A stretch of 64,000 bases of DNA from Mauremys mutica (Eukaryota; Chordata; Testudines; Geoemydidae). Of the stretch, positions 11,763-25,800 are shown piece by piece. A program made the position numbers and the translations under genes. Every line of letters starts with the position of its first letter. Position 1 is the stretch's first letter. The notes beneath the pieces are model-generated. The model saw only the letters and a list, made by a program, of their open reading frames with translations, was not told the origin of the DNA and did no database searches. Location: NCBI RefSeq assembly GCF_020497125.1, contig NC_059073.1, positions 143,105,012-143,169,011 on the forward strand, read 5' to 3'.

Positions 11763-12540
11763 CAGTGGTTTTCAAACTTTTTTTTCTGGTGACCCAGTTG
11801 AAGAAAATTGTTGATGCCCACGACCCAGTGGAGCTGGAGATGAGGGGTTTGGGGTGTGGAAGGGGGCTCTGGGCTGGGACAGGGGGTTGGGGTGTGGGAG
11901 GGAGTCAGAGCTCTGGGCTGGAGGTGCAGGCTCTGGGGTGGGGCTGGGGATGAGGGTTTGGGGTGTAGGAGGGGTTCAGGGTTTGGGAGGGCTCAGGGCT
12001 GGGGCAGAGGGTTGGGGTGTGGGAGGGGCTCTGGGCTGGGGCTGCAGACTCTGGGGTGGGGCCAGGGAGGAGGGATTTAGGGTGCAGGAAGGGGCTCACA
12101 ACTGGGGCATGGGGTTGGGGTGCAGGCTTACCTTGCAGGCTTACCTCCAGCGGCTCCTGGTCAGCAGCACAGCTAGGGTGCAGAGGCAGGCTTCCCACCT
12201 GTCCTGGCACCATGGACCACGCTGCGCCCTGGAAGTGGCCAGCAGCAGGTCCAGCTCCTAGGTGAAGGCACACAAGCAGCTCTGCGCAGCTCTCGCCCAC
12301 AGGCACCGCCACCCCAGCTCCCATTGGCCAGTTCCTGGCCAATAGGAGTGCAGAGCCAGTGCTCAGGGCAGAAGCAGCACACGGAGCCCTGTGGCCCCCC
12401 TACCTACGAGCTGGACCTGCTGCTGGCCGCTTCTGGGGCGCAGCGCAGTGTCGGAACAGGTAAGGAATAGCCTGCCTTAGACAGCAGCACCACCGACCAG
12501 ACTTTTAACTATTCCACGACCCACACGTTGAAAACCACTG
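11763..12540. mobile_element. hAT-type element, 778 bp, with internal minisatellite
   Basis: Ends cagtggttttcaaac / gttgaaaaccactg. Flanks ttctagac and ctctatat are only loosely similar. Within 11840-12130 a degenerate unit around ggggttggggtgtgggaggg is repeated. Confidence 0.68.
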
Positions 12541-13583
12541 CTCTATATCATGCTTAAATTACATTACCTTCAACCCCAAGGTTTAGTTGGAATGGAGTTG
12601 CATTCTGAGCTGAATATTTTACACAGCTCTGGCTCAGACATTCATCCAAAGCACATCCACATCTTTTGAGATGGCAAAATCTGGGTTCTCATGACTTTCC
12701 AGAAGTCTGGGCTCTGATCCCAGCTGGGGTCCAGAAGGTGGAAAAGTTAAATCAGAACTACAGCTGGTTGCAGTTTTACAAACAGATTTCTTTTTGGTTG
12801 AAGTTTGGAGGAAGGGGGAAATAACATCAACTTTGAAAAGTGTTTGCCCCTGTTTTTCCAACTAGCAATAGAGCTGTTAGCATTTTTTTAATTTAAAAAT
12901 TTTGATGAAAATATTCATCAAAAATTCAAATTTCACATACATTCCCCACTTCCCCCATAAAACACTGAAACAACAAATTCAGGTACCAAAAATGTTACCT
13001 TTTCCCAATAAGCTACAGTGAGATCACTAAAGAACTTCAGAACCCTAAATAAATTTCCATTTGAAGCTGGTCCTAGAACTGTACAGATGTTCAGGAGGGC
13101 TTGCTCGGGGGGAAGAGACATTCCCGTCCTCATCAGAACACCTAAAAGCATTTATGCATATGGTAACCTACATCTAGGGCAATATGTCTATTTACCAATT
13201 CTGTGCTACAGAATTTCTTTGACAAAGTATTTGCACACACCATGAATTCATATCCTTGGAGGAGACTACAGGTGGATTTTCTGTAGCAACTCTCTCAGTA
13301 CTAAAAGTAGAACATTTCAATAGGATACATCTTTTTTCCTTCTAAGAATCCAGTACCAGTCTTTACCAGAAAAGAGTCTCACACACAATTAGCAGCTTCA
13401 AATTTCTTTCTACTCAATAAACACTCCAAAGATAAACCTCGACAGCACAGGACTTACAATACACCCTGGCTAGACTAACATCAGCAACTCAAGATTTGTT
13501 CTTTTCCTTTAAAATGAAAAATATAACATATGGCCTAACCCCCATTTTTCAAGATTTATTTACACACACAAAGTACATACAAG
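12541..13583. other. No gene recognised
   Basis: Unique-looking AT-rich sequence between two hAT elements; short open frames only. Confidence 0.4.
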
Positions 13584-14040
13584 CAGGGCCGCCCAGAGGA
13601 TTCCGGGGGCCCGGGGTCTTCGGCGGCGGGGGGCCCCGCTTTGGCGGTAAGTCGGCGGTGGGGGGTCCTTCCGTTCCGGGACCCCCCTCCGCCGAATTAC
13701 CGCCGAAGCGGGACCCGCCGCCGAAGTGCAGCCCCCACTGTGGGTCTTCGGGGCACTTCAGCGGCGGGTCCCGGAACGGAAGGACCCCCCCCCCGCCGCT
13801 GAATTACCACCGAAGACCCGGCTGCACTCCGGCGGTGGAGGGTCCTTCTGTCCCGGAGAGGAAGGACCCCCGGCCAGCGAAGAAGCTCCGGGGGCCCGGG
13901 GCCCGTGAGAATTTTCCAGGGCCCCCAGAGCAAGTGAAGGACCCCGCTCCAGGGCCCCCAAAAAACTCTCGTGGGGGCCCCTGCAGGGCCCGGGGCCTGG
14001 GGCAAATTGCCCCACTTGCCCCCCCCTCTGGGCGGCCCTG
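13584..14040. mobile_element. hAT-type element, 457 bp, very GC-rich
   Basis: Inverted ends cagggccgcccagagg / cctctgggcggccctg. Flanks catacaag and cacacagg match at 6 of 8, consistent with an aged 8-bp duplication. Confidence 0.7.
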
Positions 14041-14236
14041 CACACAGGGATTGGGGCTTCTGGCAATCAGAGACCTTCTGCTTTCACATAGGCTCAACCT
14101 AAGTATTACGTTAGCAGTTACATAAAACATTTAGATGTACCACTTAACCAATTGTTTCAGCATCCACAATACTGAGTGCACACACCACTTTAAATAAGAA
14201 AAGTGACAATTACTGTAACTGCTAGGTGCACCAGGG

Positions 14237-14426
14237 GTCTTTGGGCTTGTACACACTGGCCTTTACGTGGGTATGGCTTAAGTCGCTCAGGGGTGTGGAA
14301 AAGCCAGCCCCCGAGCGATGCAAGTTATACCAACCTAAGCGCCGGTGTGGGTGGTGCTGTGTCAGTGGGAGACGTTCCAGCAGCAGCAGCAGAACAGCTG
14401 TGCCACTGTGGTGATTCTAGCGTAGA
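14237..14426. mobile_element. Short MITE with Harbinger-like ends
   Basis: gggcttgtacacactgg on the left and ctagcgtagactagtcc on the right resemble, as inverted repeats, the ends of the Harbinger at 38945. No TTA duplication seen. Confidence 0.45.
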
Positions 14427-16221
14427 CTAGTCCTCTGGGTCAATGTTGTACTACAGCTCACAAAGACATTTGGCCTCCAGTCTACAATTCATCCTTTATG
14501 GTTGTTCTCCAGTCTCAATCCCACTGACATCTGTAAAATTCCAGGAAACTGTCCTGAGATCCAAACCACAGATTCACCCCAGGTTACCCCAACAGCTCTC
14601 TCTCCTACCTCCAGGGCTGGGCTGGACTCAAATGGTGATTTACCAGTCTGGGTGCAGGGCCATGCATTGCTTCTTAATATATATTCCACACAAGTACATC
14701 TTCCCTATTTACTTCATTCTAAACTTGTTTCTTAAAGTAAGCAGGGTAAGGCAAGTAGCAAACTTCCCTAGCCTCTTAACTATAACCCTATTGCAATATA
14801 AAAAAGTACTTATTTTCCTTCGTGAGAAGGAGGACTTTACAGATACCTTAACATATAAAGGCTGCAGACAAATAAGGTCCAACTAACCTGTAACATTACA
14901 GGAAACTCTATTGAGATTCACTCCACAGACTCACTGTGGGCTATCCCCTGCAGCTCTATCTTCTGCATAGGCTGGGTTAGCTCAGACCTGTGCTCAAAAT
15001 GACTGCCAGTGTGCACACCTGATACAACTCACTGCTGATTGATCAGGAGCTTCCAGCTTCTAAGTAAGGCAGCCTGGGTGCACATGCAGGAAGGTCGGCA
15101 GTTAACAAAGCCTTCTGCACAAGCTTCTAAACAGCTACTCAGGTCTCCCAAATCCTACTCTAGTGCCCCAACTACTAGGCCATTCTTCCTAAGAGCATGC
15201 GTTAAAAAAAAAATAAAGAAAAAACCTTGATAACCTAAAGGAAAATAAAAATGTTTCATCCCAACATTAAGAAATAAGTGAATCCAAAGCAGAGATGACT
15301 GCTAAACCCCCTGGCAAAGTCTGCATGGTACATGGAGCTGAAATTGAACACAGTGGAGAACTAACAAAATATAGCATTTATTTTTAACCGTTCAATTTAC
15401 CATTCAATCGCCAATTTTCCATTTTTAGCGCTGTAGTTTATTACACACTCTAAATTATTCATTAGCATAACCATTCTTTTTTCTTATTTAAGTAGAAAAG
15501 TTCTGGAAAACACCCTGCCGTACTGTCAGCCTATTTTCATTTTTTTTCCTAAGATAGGTTTTTTGCTCAAAGTTTAGCAATTATGCTTGTAAATCAGACA
15601 TCAGTTCCCTACAAAAACAACCTTGTCAGCAATTTCTCCTGTTGATTTTGAGCTGCTTAGTCAGTTAGGCCCCAGGTGCTTTAGCTGTTCCCCAACACTT
15701 ACCTCAAAGCCTATGCAGGACCAACTCATCCCACGTACCCCTTCTTCTGCCCCTACCATGTTGTTCTAGGGTTCCATTTTTATGCCCCTTGAAGTTCCTT
15801 TGTTGGTTTCTGTACCCCACCAAGGGATGCAAAGCAACTGAAGACAGGTCCAATCCTGAAGAGCGTACAGTTTAAGTAAATGAATAATTATTGGCATCCC
15901 ACATTTTGGGTCTTTGTCCCCACACACCTTTGGGCCTTGGAAGGTTGAGAGGTATAAACCTAAAATAACAATAGGTAACGGAAAATCTCTTGAGTCAGTG
16001 AAGGGTGAGCCTCAGAAAGGTAGTAGTATGGATTCAGGAATAGATCCCTATTCAGGACAGTACTTAACCATCTGTTTACATTTAAACACCTCCCTGGTCA
16101 GATGCATCTGGAGGAGGTTTTTGTTTTGTTTTTTTTTGCAGGACAGAATTTTGTTTACTTAGCTGCTCCTATAAAGACTTTCATTCCAGGACTCTCAAGG
16201 CCGCAAAATATCCTTAAGCTT
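14427..16221. other. AKR upstream region, no gene recognised
   Basis: No exon or clear transposon end seen. Distal regulatory sites of the AKR gene could lie here, but none can be picked by eye. Confidence 0.35.
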
Positions 16222-16393
16222 TCCTATTGGCTGCTAAGATAACCAATGACTATGAAGGGTGTCGTCATTTTATCCCCTGACCTGTGGGCATGTCTAGGCT
16301 GCGTTACCCGATGCATAAAAACTCCAGTGCCTTGAAACGGTGCCTCCGTGTGAGAGACTGGAGCACTGAGATTGAAATATTGAAAGCGTCGTG
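16222..16393 (+). promoter_or_regulatory. Putative AKR promoter and 5' UTR
   Basis: There is an inverted CCAAT box (attgg, 16226-16230), a direct CCAAT (16243-16247) and a TATA-like cataaaaac around 16314. This predicts transcription starting near 16345 and a 5' UTR of about 50 nt. The start site is inference from spacing. Confidence 0.5.
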
Positions 16394-16462
16394 ATGAGTT
16401 CGAAGGCGGTAACGCTGCCCTCTGGGGGAAGCGTGCCTTTACTTGGCCTAGGGACCTGGCAG
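16394..16462 (+). CDS. AKR exon 1 (start codon)
   Basis: Codes residues 1-23, beginning MSSKAV and ending LLGLGTWQ, the first beta-strand motif of AKR barrels. The ATG is the only in-frame start before the GLGTW motif and lies about 75 bp downstream of a TATA-like box. The exon is followed by the donor gtaagc. Confidence 0.9.
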
Positions 16463-19400
16463 GTAAGCTCCATAGCAGCAATTCTCTGGTCTCATTTTCT
16501 TTCCAGACTAAGAAAACATTGGTAGCGTCCTGGCTCCCAGGGAACTAGGCGCCCACCCAAAGTTAATCTCATCTGACCGTTCCGCACTTGGGGCAGAGTG
16601 GAGTTTCTGATGAGGTGTATCTCAGGCTGTGGTGAGCAGCTGAAAGCCGAAGGGAGAAAAGCGCTGTGGAAATACGTCCGTAGCAAGCTTTCTGAACAGC
16701 CCGGGCCCCACAGGTGGCTGGATTAGACAGGGTGATTGTTGGGTTTGTTTGTTTTTTTAAATCCTCCATTTATGCTCTTCTAATTGTTCTTTTAATTCCT
16801 GAGGCTGATCACTCGAGTGTGCATAGAGTAAGGGTGGAAATCTGTATGAAAGCAACGGGAAGCTTAAAAATCGAAACCCCTAAAGGCCGGTTCCTATTTA
16901 CACTAAAGCCATGTCACAGAGTGGCCGGCCCCTTTAAACGAGGCAGGTCCAGCACACCTGTGTTAGAACAAGGGCTCCCAATTAAGAGTGTGGGGCAGCA
17001 GCTGGGACTACATAAAAGAGCCAGACTGTCCCTAAGGAAGGGGGAGAGGGAACTATGGGGCAGAAAGGTCCTGCAGGGACAAAGCCATGGGAGGTGGCGC
17101 TCAATGGAAAGGGCAAGGAAGTACCCAGCAATAGGCCCTGACGCTGGGACAGAGAGAGTCAATGGGAGAATTCTCCTGGGAGCTGTAGCCCAGGGTGGGC
17201 TGAGGAACTGTTTGTGTGTGTTTGGCTTAGGAGCGGAGAATAACACTTTGTCTGGCAACAGACTCTGGGTGGGGCTGGCGATTCCCAAGCTCGGTGAGGA
17301 AGGCAGCGTCTTACAGGCCACTTTGTGTAACTCTGGCCATACCAAGGGGCTGGGAATTCAGTGTCAATATTCACTGCCACTGCCAGGCCGCCTTACACTG
17401 CCAGCGTGATGCAAAACGGCCTCCATGTAGGTCAGACTCAGACAGACAAAAGCGAAGGAAAACAGTTGACAGTTCTCGTTCCCAGGTTAATCCGCCTACA
17501 TGGCATGTATGTACAGTCAGGGAGGGAATGGCCTGAGCTTGCCTCTCTACTTGGGCAGTTCTCCTCCACGTTAATGGATGTGCTGCCAAAATCTGCAGCT
17601 CTGGATCTGGCAAGTCAATATTGCAGAGAGAGTTTGTTGTGGGGGCAAGGGAGAGTCTGGGAACCACTCCCATTAAAGCAGGTTTGTGCCTTTAAGAGGC
17701 ACTTACGGCTATCTAGCTCTGCTCAGAGGAGGTCTAATTGCCGTGGTGCTTAAAAGGCTGGTGGGTCCGCTCTAGTAGGGGGCCCGATTTTCCTAAGAGC
17801 CCCATTCTCCTTTAAACGCGTAGATGGAGAGAGGAAACGGGAGCTGCTGTTTGCTGAGCTCGCCTTAAAGTCAGACCCTGGGCTCCCACTGGAGCCAGCT
17901 GGTGAACGTGTGCCAGGTGGGTCCATATTTCTGCTCAGTCTACACAGCATAGAAAGCGGTTACGCCTGAAGCTAGCGAATCTGGCTCTTCAGCTCTGGCT
18001 GTTGCAGTTGATGCTTTTCAGCTCACTCCATTCCCCGTGCATTGGCCAAATCAGTAGCTGTCGCACGCCCAGCACTCTTGGAAAATAACCGTTGTGCAGA
18101 CCAGATCTTGGGCTAATCACTTAAACTTTCTCCTTTCTGTTTGGGGCGGGGAATGCATTTTTATGATGTTTGTACAGTGCCTAGCACAGTGGGGTGCTGA
18201 TCCTGGTTAGGGACTTGAAGTGCTGCCGCAAGACGAATCATTCTACTTGCCCACTAGCTATTAAATAACAGCAAACAGCTGCATATCAGATGGCTGTAAA
18301 GCTGCTGGAGATCTCTGGTCAAACAGGGTTCTTACGGTACAAAATATTATATCTAACAAGGGAACCCAAAGTCCTCTTTCCCCTGCTGTTCGTGTTGGAA
18401 CACTGGGTGTTCGGTTGGTGCCTGGCTTGTCTGGCACCACGTTGGGTAGCAAGCAGTGGGCGGTGTGTGACCGTCTCTTTGTCAGACAGGCAAGATAAAA
18501 CCGTCTGCTTAACTGGAGATTTTCAGGGTGCACTGGATTTTTTTTAAAAGTTAATTACATGAAAATAATTCAAGTTCACATGGTCTCCTGTAGCTCAATC
18601 CATTTAAATGTCCCGACCACGGTGCCTATGAGAGCTCGCACTGCAAATCTAGCTTTGCTCTAAGACACAATAGTCTTCCAACGAGCTATACGGACTTCTC
18701 ATTGAAATTTCTTGTGTAGCACCTACCGAAAGAACCCTGTTGTAGAGGGGCTCGGACGAGGCTCATCCCTCTGTGGGGCTGTGGGGTTTCCCACCGCCTC
18801 GCAATAGTTCGCTATGGGCCCAGGCCCTGGGTCAGGGCGGGCCAGTAAACAGTCAGGAGCTCAGGGTTCTGAGCATCTAGTGCAAGGGGGAGACGGCCAC
18901 CCGTGAGTTGGGTGGCAGGGGGGACGCAGGCCCACCCACTCCACTGTGTCCCAGCCCGGGGCCCTAGCAGCGGCAGAAGACTCACTGCTGTGTCAGTGGG
19001 GATCCTGACCGCGACACACTGACATTAGTTCTGGCAGAGCTGCGGCCAGACCAGGGTCAACTGCCCCCAGGCTACTTCCGGACTCCCCTTCATAAGGTAC
19101 CTGGGTTAGGGCGGTGTCCTCGGAGGTTTCCAGCACCATTGGTTCCTCCGGGTAACTAGTGAAGGGTAGGCTCGGCTGCTCCTCTGGGTAGCTAGCCATG
19201 GGTAGGCTCGGCTGGCCCGGCCAGTCCTCGGGTCGGCTGCAGCCTGCCGGCGTTCCCCAACCCGGAACTAGGCCAGAGGCATCTGGCCTCTCTGGCGGCT
19301 GGCTTTCAAGCGAGCTCTGCAGTTGAGCTTTTCTACTTCCTGTCCTGTGCCGTGACCTCTGGGGGGCGGGCGCAGGATCCACTGGCTCCGCCCATGTTGG

Positions 19401-22400
19401 TGCTAGGAGAGACTCGTCCCTCAGCGGGGCTGTGGGGTATCCCACCGCCTCACTACACCTGTTATCAGTAGTCAGAAGGGGAAGGAGAAAATGGTGCCGC
19501 TGAAACAACACCCCTTCTCCCAAAATAGCTGGAGGCTTCTGCTGAAATGGACAGCACTGAAATAAGGAGCAAATTGGCATTTTAGTTAGTCAGTAGGCTT
19601 CAGAGTTAACCCACAATTGAGCTGAATGGGGCATCCACACCTCTTGAAACTACTGCTTTAGAAATATTGCTACCTGAAGACTCAGGAAGTCAGCACTGCG
19701 GTGGATCAGGTTGGGGAAAGTTTCAACTATAAGGGGTTAGAATGTTTTAAATATAAAAGCTTACAGTCCGCAAAAAGCTATGGGGCTGGCTAACTAACCA
19801 CTGGCGCAGTGTGCTGGTCAGTATCGCATCAACCTCCCTCCTGCCTTCCATTCCTAAATGTGGGAGCCAGACGACATTTGGCAAAAGCAGGGAGTCTGTC
19901 AAAATATATGTGGCCATGTCAGTCGATGACTGGGAATTCAGCAAGATGCCCGGTATACGGAATTTGGCTTTGTCGTTTTCTCAAAAGGAGAGTCTCATCT
20001 GCTGGGGAAAGGCAGACGTCCCCAGTGTCAAATGAGCCATGTTATCTCCTCCCCTTTCTTTATTTTTAGCTTGTATACTATTTTGGGCCCAATTCTGTGG
20101 TTGCAAGATGAGGCCCTGAAATACAACATCTTCCACTACCCCTAGAATTCACTTTATACACCAAAATGTATGCACTATAATAACCCCGCAGAAGTGTTTG
20201 CCACATCTCTCTTAATCCCAAGGGAGCGGATGACTTATCAAAAAGGTCAGTAAGATTTAGAACTTTGTTGCTGATGGGCTGTTCGAGAATTATAATAATT
20301 ATTTGGATTATGGTAGCATGTAGAGTCTTTGTCCGCGCTTGGGGCTGTATTAAACACTTCTTGTTCCAAAGATTTTACAATCTAAGGTCCCGATCTTGCA
20401 ACCAGCTATGCATGGGCAGAGCACTAGTGGCTTCCTCGTGGGTCTGTATTGGGTACAGGACCGCACCGTGGGTCTGTATTGGGTACAGGAGGACCAGGGC
20501 ATAACTAGATAAGACGGGCAAAGGAAGCATTTTCTCCATTTGCAGAGGAGGAGCTGACCAGAATGACTTGTTCAAGATCGCACGGCCGGGGATAGAACTC
20601 ACAAATAACAGTTCAGTGCTTTAACCACTAGGCAAGGTGTCCTTTCTTTTTTGGGAGGGTGAGGGTGGTAGGGATGAGTTTTAATGTGTCTGAAACTTGT
20701 TTCTTCAGGAGTTATAAATGTGACTAGTTTATGAAATGACCTCATTCAAGCAATTGTATAAAATACGTCTTAGCACATTTTACTTTGGTTTTTAAAGATT
20801 TAGCCTTTGATTGTACTCTAAGTATTTTATTTTTACTACAGTGACCTGGCAAATTAACAATGTGGTTAGGAATGCATTTGCTATGCCTGTAATTAAAAAA
20901 AAAATTTTGAAAGGCGACAAAAGCATTACTGGAGTGGAGAGCTTCCTGGAAATTGGACATTTTATTTTGGTATCCGTTTGTTTTGGCAATTGTGTTTTCA
21001 AAGCAGATTCTCTTGGAGGTTAAATTTTGACTGGAGGGCAGTGGAAGAGTCTGCTTGTTTTGCAGTGGTTCTCAACCAGGAGTGGTACACATACTCCAGC
21101 GGGTACACAGAGGTCTTCCGAGGGTAGATCAACTCATAGAATCGTAGAATATCAGGGTTGGAAGGGGCCTCAGGAGGTATCTAGTCCAACCCCCTGCTCA
21201 AAGCAGGCCCAATCCCCAACTAAATCATCCTAGCCAGGGCTTTGATATCTGCCTCGTTTTACAACAAGCTACATAAAAAGCACTAGTGAAGTCAGTACAA
21301 ACTAAAATGTTATACAGACAACAACTTGTTTATACAGGGGTGGCTCCAGGCACTAGCGCACCAAGCGCGTGCCTGGGGTGGCAAGCCGCGGGGTGCGCTC
21401 TGCCGGTCACCGTGAGGGCAGCAGTCAGGCTGCCTTCGGCGGCATGCCTGCGGGAGGTCCGCTGGTCCCACGGTTTCGGCAGCAATTCGGCGGCGGGTAC
21501 GCCAAAGGCGCGGGACCGCAGGCAAGCCGCCAAATCCGCATTACCAGGGGACCGCCCGCAGGCATGCCACCGAAGGCTGCCTGACTGCCATGCTTGGGGC
21601 GGCAAAATACATAGAGCCACCCCAGGCTCTATATGCTATAAGCTGAAATGTAAGTACAATATATATATTCCAATTAATTTATTGTATAATTATACGGCAA
21701 AAATGCCAGGTTTGTGGGCATGTGGATGGAGACGACAAATATTATGGCACAGCGCTTATGATATTTCAATGCCACTTTAAACCGTTTGATTTTCATAAGG
21801 GCTGAGTGACCACAGCTCCCACCAGCCATGTTTCAGAATGTAACGTTTTGGAGATGAGTCCGTACTGCTGGATCCAGTTCTGGGATCCAAACGCTGCAAA
21901 ACTCAAGATGTTAAGTGCTGGGATTCTGACACAGGGGGGCCTCTGATTCCCCCCATCACTACCACCCAATAGCGCTGATGTGCTGGAGAGCTAACCAGGG
22001 ATTGCTAAGATCTGGGAATGCTCCAGTGTAACAAACCAGTGTCATCCCTATACGTGTGTCTTTCTCCATCTCTGTATGTCTTTCTGAACATTCCCATAAT
22101 CTAACAGAAACAAATCACCGTAGGACGGAGCCCATTTTGCTCTTAGCCTGACGAGACAGCAAGTGTGAAAAATTGGGACAGGGGTTGGGGGGTAATAGGC
22201 ACCTATATAAGACAAAGCCCCAAAAAATCGGGACTGTCCCTATAAAAATCAGGAAATCTGGTCACCCTAGCCTTCCTGAATTTCTGAGCACTTGGGTGGG
22301 CAGAGCATCCATTGGATGCAAATTTAAAGCCTATTGCATGGCATGTAACTCCTGGGCATAGTCAGCTACAGGATGGTTCTCTTAAAACAAGAATGTGGCA

Positions 22401-22845
22401 TCTACATGTTTGTAGAGGGGACATGAATCTTGTCACACCTCTGTGCTCTATGTGGCATGCAGAAGAAGGGGCAGAGAGCCGTTCACGAGAGAGAGCGTGG
22501 GCTGGGATTAGAAGTCAAAGAAGCAGGCCACGTATCCCACATGGCAGCTGGTATCCAGGCCTGCAGGGTCTTGTTCTGATTTGCCCAACACCCAGCCTGG
22601 CGCCCAATAAAGGGACAGAACGCTGCTACACACGCTTAGCAGGGTTTGAGAGCTGTTGAAAATTTTTTATTGAATCTTTGCTTTGATGAAAAATTGTGGT
22701 TTAGACAAAGTGAGAAATTGCATGAAAAGTGTCTGGAAAATAGATTTGAAAAAAATATTTTGAACTTTTTTGTTGGAAAACCAATCATTTTGGCAGAAAA
22801 CCAAATGGTTTTGCTAACGGTGTTTAGCTGAAAAAGTCCCACAAC

Positions 22846-22876
<31 letters not shown>

Positions 22877-25800
22877 GAGAATATTGGAGAAAAATTGCCA
22901 GAAAACTTTTAGGTTTTGGTAGAAAATCTTCAGTTTTGGGGGCTGTTTGATTTTTCTGAGTTAAAAATCCAAACGTTCACTGGGGATGGGACCCACATCC
23001 CAAAAAGCTTTAGTTAATAGAGCAGAAGCTCAGGTCCTAGAGGCAATTTGGGATACGTGGGAAGATCCATTCTGTATTGGACTATTGTTCTATCTTGTCT
23101 CAAACTTTGCATTTTCCCACTAGCTATTGGCTCACACTAAAATCCCAAATCCACCATCCACAAGTTTTGGAGACAGATCCAAACTGTGTGGCTTGGGGTC
23201 TTTTCTTGGCAACGCTTAGATGTGTGGCCCTTACTACATTTAGCTGGAAATCTGATTCACTATAATGAGGAAGAGGAGGGGCAGTGGTTAGCTTGGGTCG
23301 TGGCAGACCTAGGTCCAGTGCCTGCTCTGCTGCAAACATCCTGTGAGAACTTGGGCAAGTTGGCTTAGCCTCTCTGCCTCAGTTTTCCCCATCTGTACAG
23401 TGGGAGTAATAGCACTGCCCTGCCTCACAGGGGGCTTGTGAGGCTAAAAAAATGAAAGGTTGGGAGGTGCCCACACCCTACAGTGTTGGGGACAAGATAA
23501 GTATCTAATCTGTCAGTGGTACAAAATGTGCTCTGTTAGAATTAACTCCATATTTGAGTTGCTTAATGTGCAGCACTGAAATCGCCTGCGGCGTGTTCCA
23601 CTAAGTGCGGGGCCAGTAGTAACAACATTACACCAGCGAAAATCAGCTCAAGGAAGGTGTTTCTGCCCCATGATTGCTGGATCTGTGTCCAGCCCCTGCC
23701 AGGACTGGGCGGCTGGCACAAGGAAAAGCAACAAAGCTAATGAGTAAATGCCGCTGTCCCCGTCTCACTTTGATTTGCTCCCCTCTCTCCCCGTAGCAAG
23801 TTGCGTCTTGGTGAGTTTACATACCAGCTTTGGCTAACTTCCATCCTGTGTCTCCTTGTCAGTCATTCAGGATCATCCAAGTTAGCCCAGCCAGTTGGAT
23901 CTGAGTAGCAGCTCTCTGGCGGCACAGAGTGTTTGAATTTCCAGTGGCTGCCCCAGACGAAGGGACATGGGGTGCTCCCCCTTCTTCACTGACATTTCAG
24001 AAATATTGAGAGTGGCAAATTCCTCCTCTGGGGCTTCTGTTCAGCCACGTGCTCCCCCCCAAGAGCCAATGCATGAGTAGCTCCTTCGAGAGATCCGTGA
24101 TGGGTAACACTTCTCTAGGGCGCAAGCCAGCAAGATCTTGAGCTCTCCGGCACAGGGCTGGTTTCACAAAGGGACTTAGGTGCCTGTGTGTCTCTTTAGG
24201 TGCCAAAGGCCAACAGCTCAGCACCACAGACCTTCACAAAATCACGGCTCAGCTGCCACCTAACCCTGGAGGTGCCTACGTTTCCACCAGTGGCATTTGC
24301 AAAGCCAGCTAAATCCTGATGCCACTCCAGGGCTAACAAGCTGCTCGGAGCCCGTGCTCATGCCTAAACCCCAGTGGGATTCTCCAGCTAGGAGTTCCTC
24401 AGCCGATCTCGCCTGCAGGGCCAGATCCAGTAGATCTGCTCCAAGCACACCAGACCCACACACAAGCCAGTCAGGCCGCGGTGTGTGTCTGTGTCGATCA
24501 GTATCCAGTAACCCAGTGGCTGGGGCACCCACCGGGAGTGTAGGAGACTCAGGTTTGAAGCCCAGCTCTGCCCGACCTGGAGCGAGGGCTTTAACCTGAC
24601 TTTCCCACTTACCCTGTGAGCACCCTGTGGTGTGGATGCGTGTGCGGGGGTGGGGGAGCTTTTCTCGCTTTGTTTTTCTCTGAGAAAGGGCTCAGCTGGT
24701 TTATGCATTTAACTCCCAGAGAGGGTTCACAGCTGAGGATCCAGAGTGGCGAGAGACCCCGCCCTCTGGCCTGTCACTCAAGTGCCTGAGACCCAGACCA
24801 ATGGGAGTTAGGCACCCGGCTCGCTTTGTGGATCTGGGGCCTGTCCTTTTCCTCTGCATTTCACTCCGAGCGTCCGTAGGCTGCTCCCTGCTCAGCACGT
24901 TCGCTTCTGAGAACCTCTGGGTAAGGTGCCCAACTTTCACCTTGTGATGCGTGAGGAGCCCTGGCACCTAGCAACTCGCTACCTAGGCCTACTGTGAATC
25001 TACCCCAAGTGCTCTCGACTCCATTGAAGTCGGTGAGGCTTGTGGGTAAGGTGACCAGATGTCCTGATTTTATAGGGACAGTCCCGATTTTTGGGTCTTT
25101 TTCTTATATAGGCTCCTATTACCCTCCCCATCCCCACCCCCTGTCCCGATTTTTCACACTTGCCGTCTGGTCACCCTACTTGCGGGTGCTCCACACAAGC
25201 TGGGATCAACAATTCAGGGCCTGAGCCTGCAGCGTGCTCATCCCTCGCAGTGAGTTGAGGGTGCAGAGTACGATCCAAGGGGCACATGGCCCCTTTCTGG
25301 TTTAGACCAAATCTAAACCAAGGTGACTTGAATCGAAGCAACTGATTTGTCAGGCAGGGGGCTCTGGCTTGAACGGAGCTGAAGCATAGCACAAAGACAG
25401 GCCGAAAGCAGAACCACTGATCCAGATCATGCCGAGTTTTGCATCCCACTGGGCTCCTGGAACTCCGACCGAGCCGACATGGACACATCAGCCTTTGGTT
25501 TAATGTAATCTTAGCCCATTTCCTCCAGTCCTCTCCCTTTGTGCGTTTAAAATCAAAGCTGCCAAAACAAGAGTGAACACAAACCCAGAAGCCCAAGGGC
25601 CTAATGACCAAGAGGCGTTAGAGACTGGCACAAATTGAATTTCAGTGCTATTGCTGGAGTTCAAATAGAGTTTAAATCCTGCGTGGCATCTCACTGTCTT
25701 TTCAGACAGCAGACTCATGTCAGCTCTGGCAACACAGGCTCTCTCACAGCCCAGCGGCTAGAGCTGTCCCGTCCCTGCAGATATGCTAGAGGTTTGATGA

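Noticed and set aside
11840..12130. G-rich (ggttggggtgtggg)n as a telomere or G-quadruplex array
   Set aside because: Not the TTAGGG repeat; it is a minisatellite inside a hAT element. Quadruplex formation is possible but generic.
13496..14130. 209-residue Pro/Gly-rich frame
   Set aside because: It lies inside the hAT at 13584-14040 and is matched by long frames on the other strand.
16714..17409. 231-residue open frame in AKR intron 1
   Set aside because: No domain, no codon pattern and antisense frames of similar length; probably intronic noise.
18993..19580. 195-residue minus-strand frame
   Set aside because: It is inside the solo LTR 18741-19457 and lacks retroviral protein motifs.
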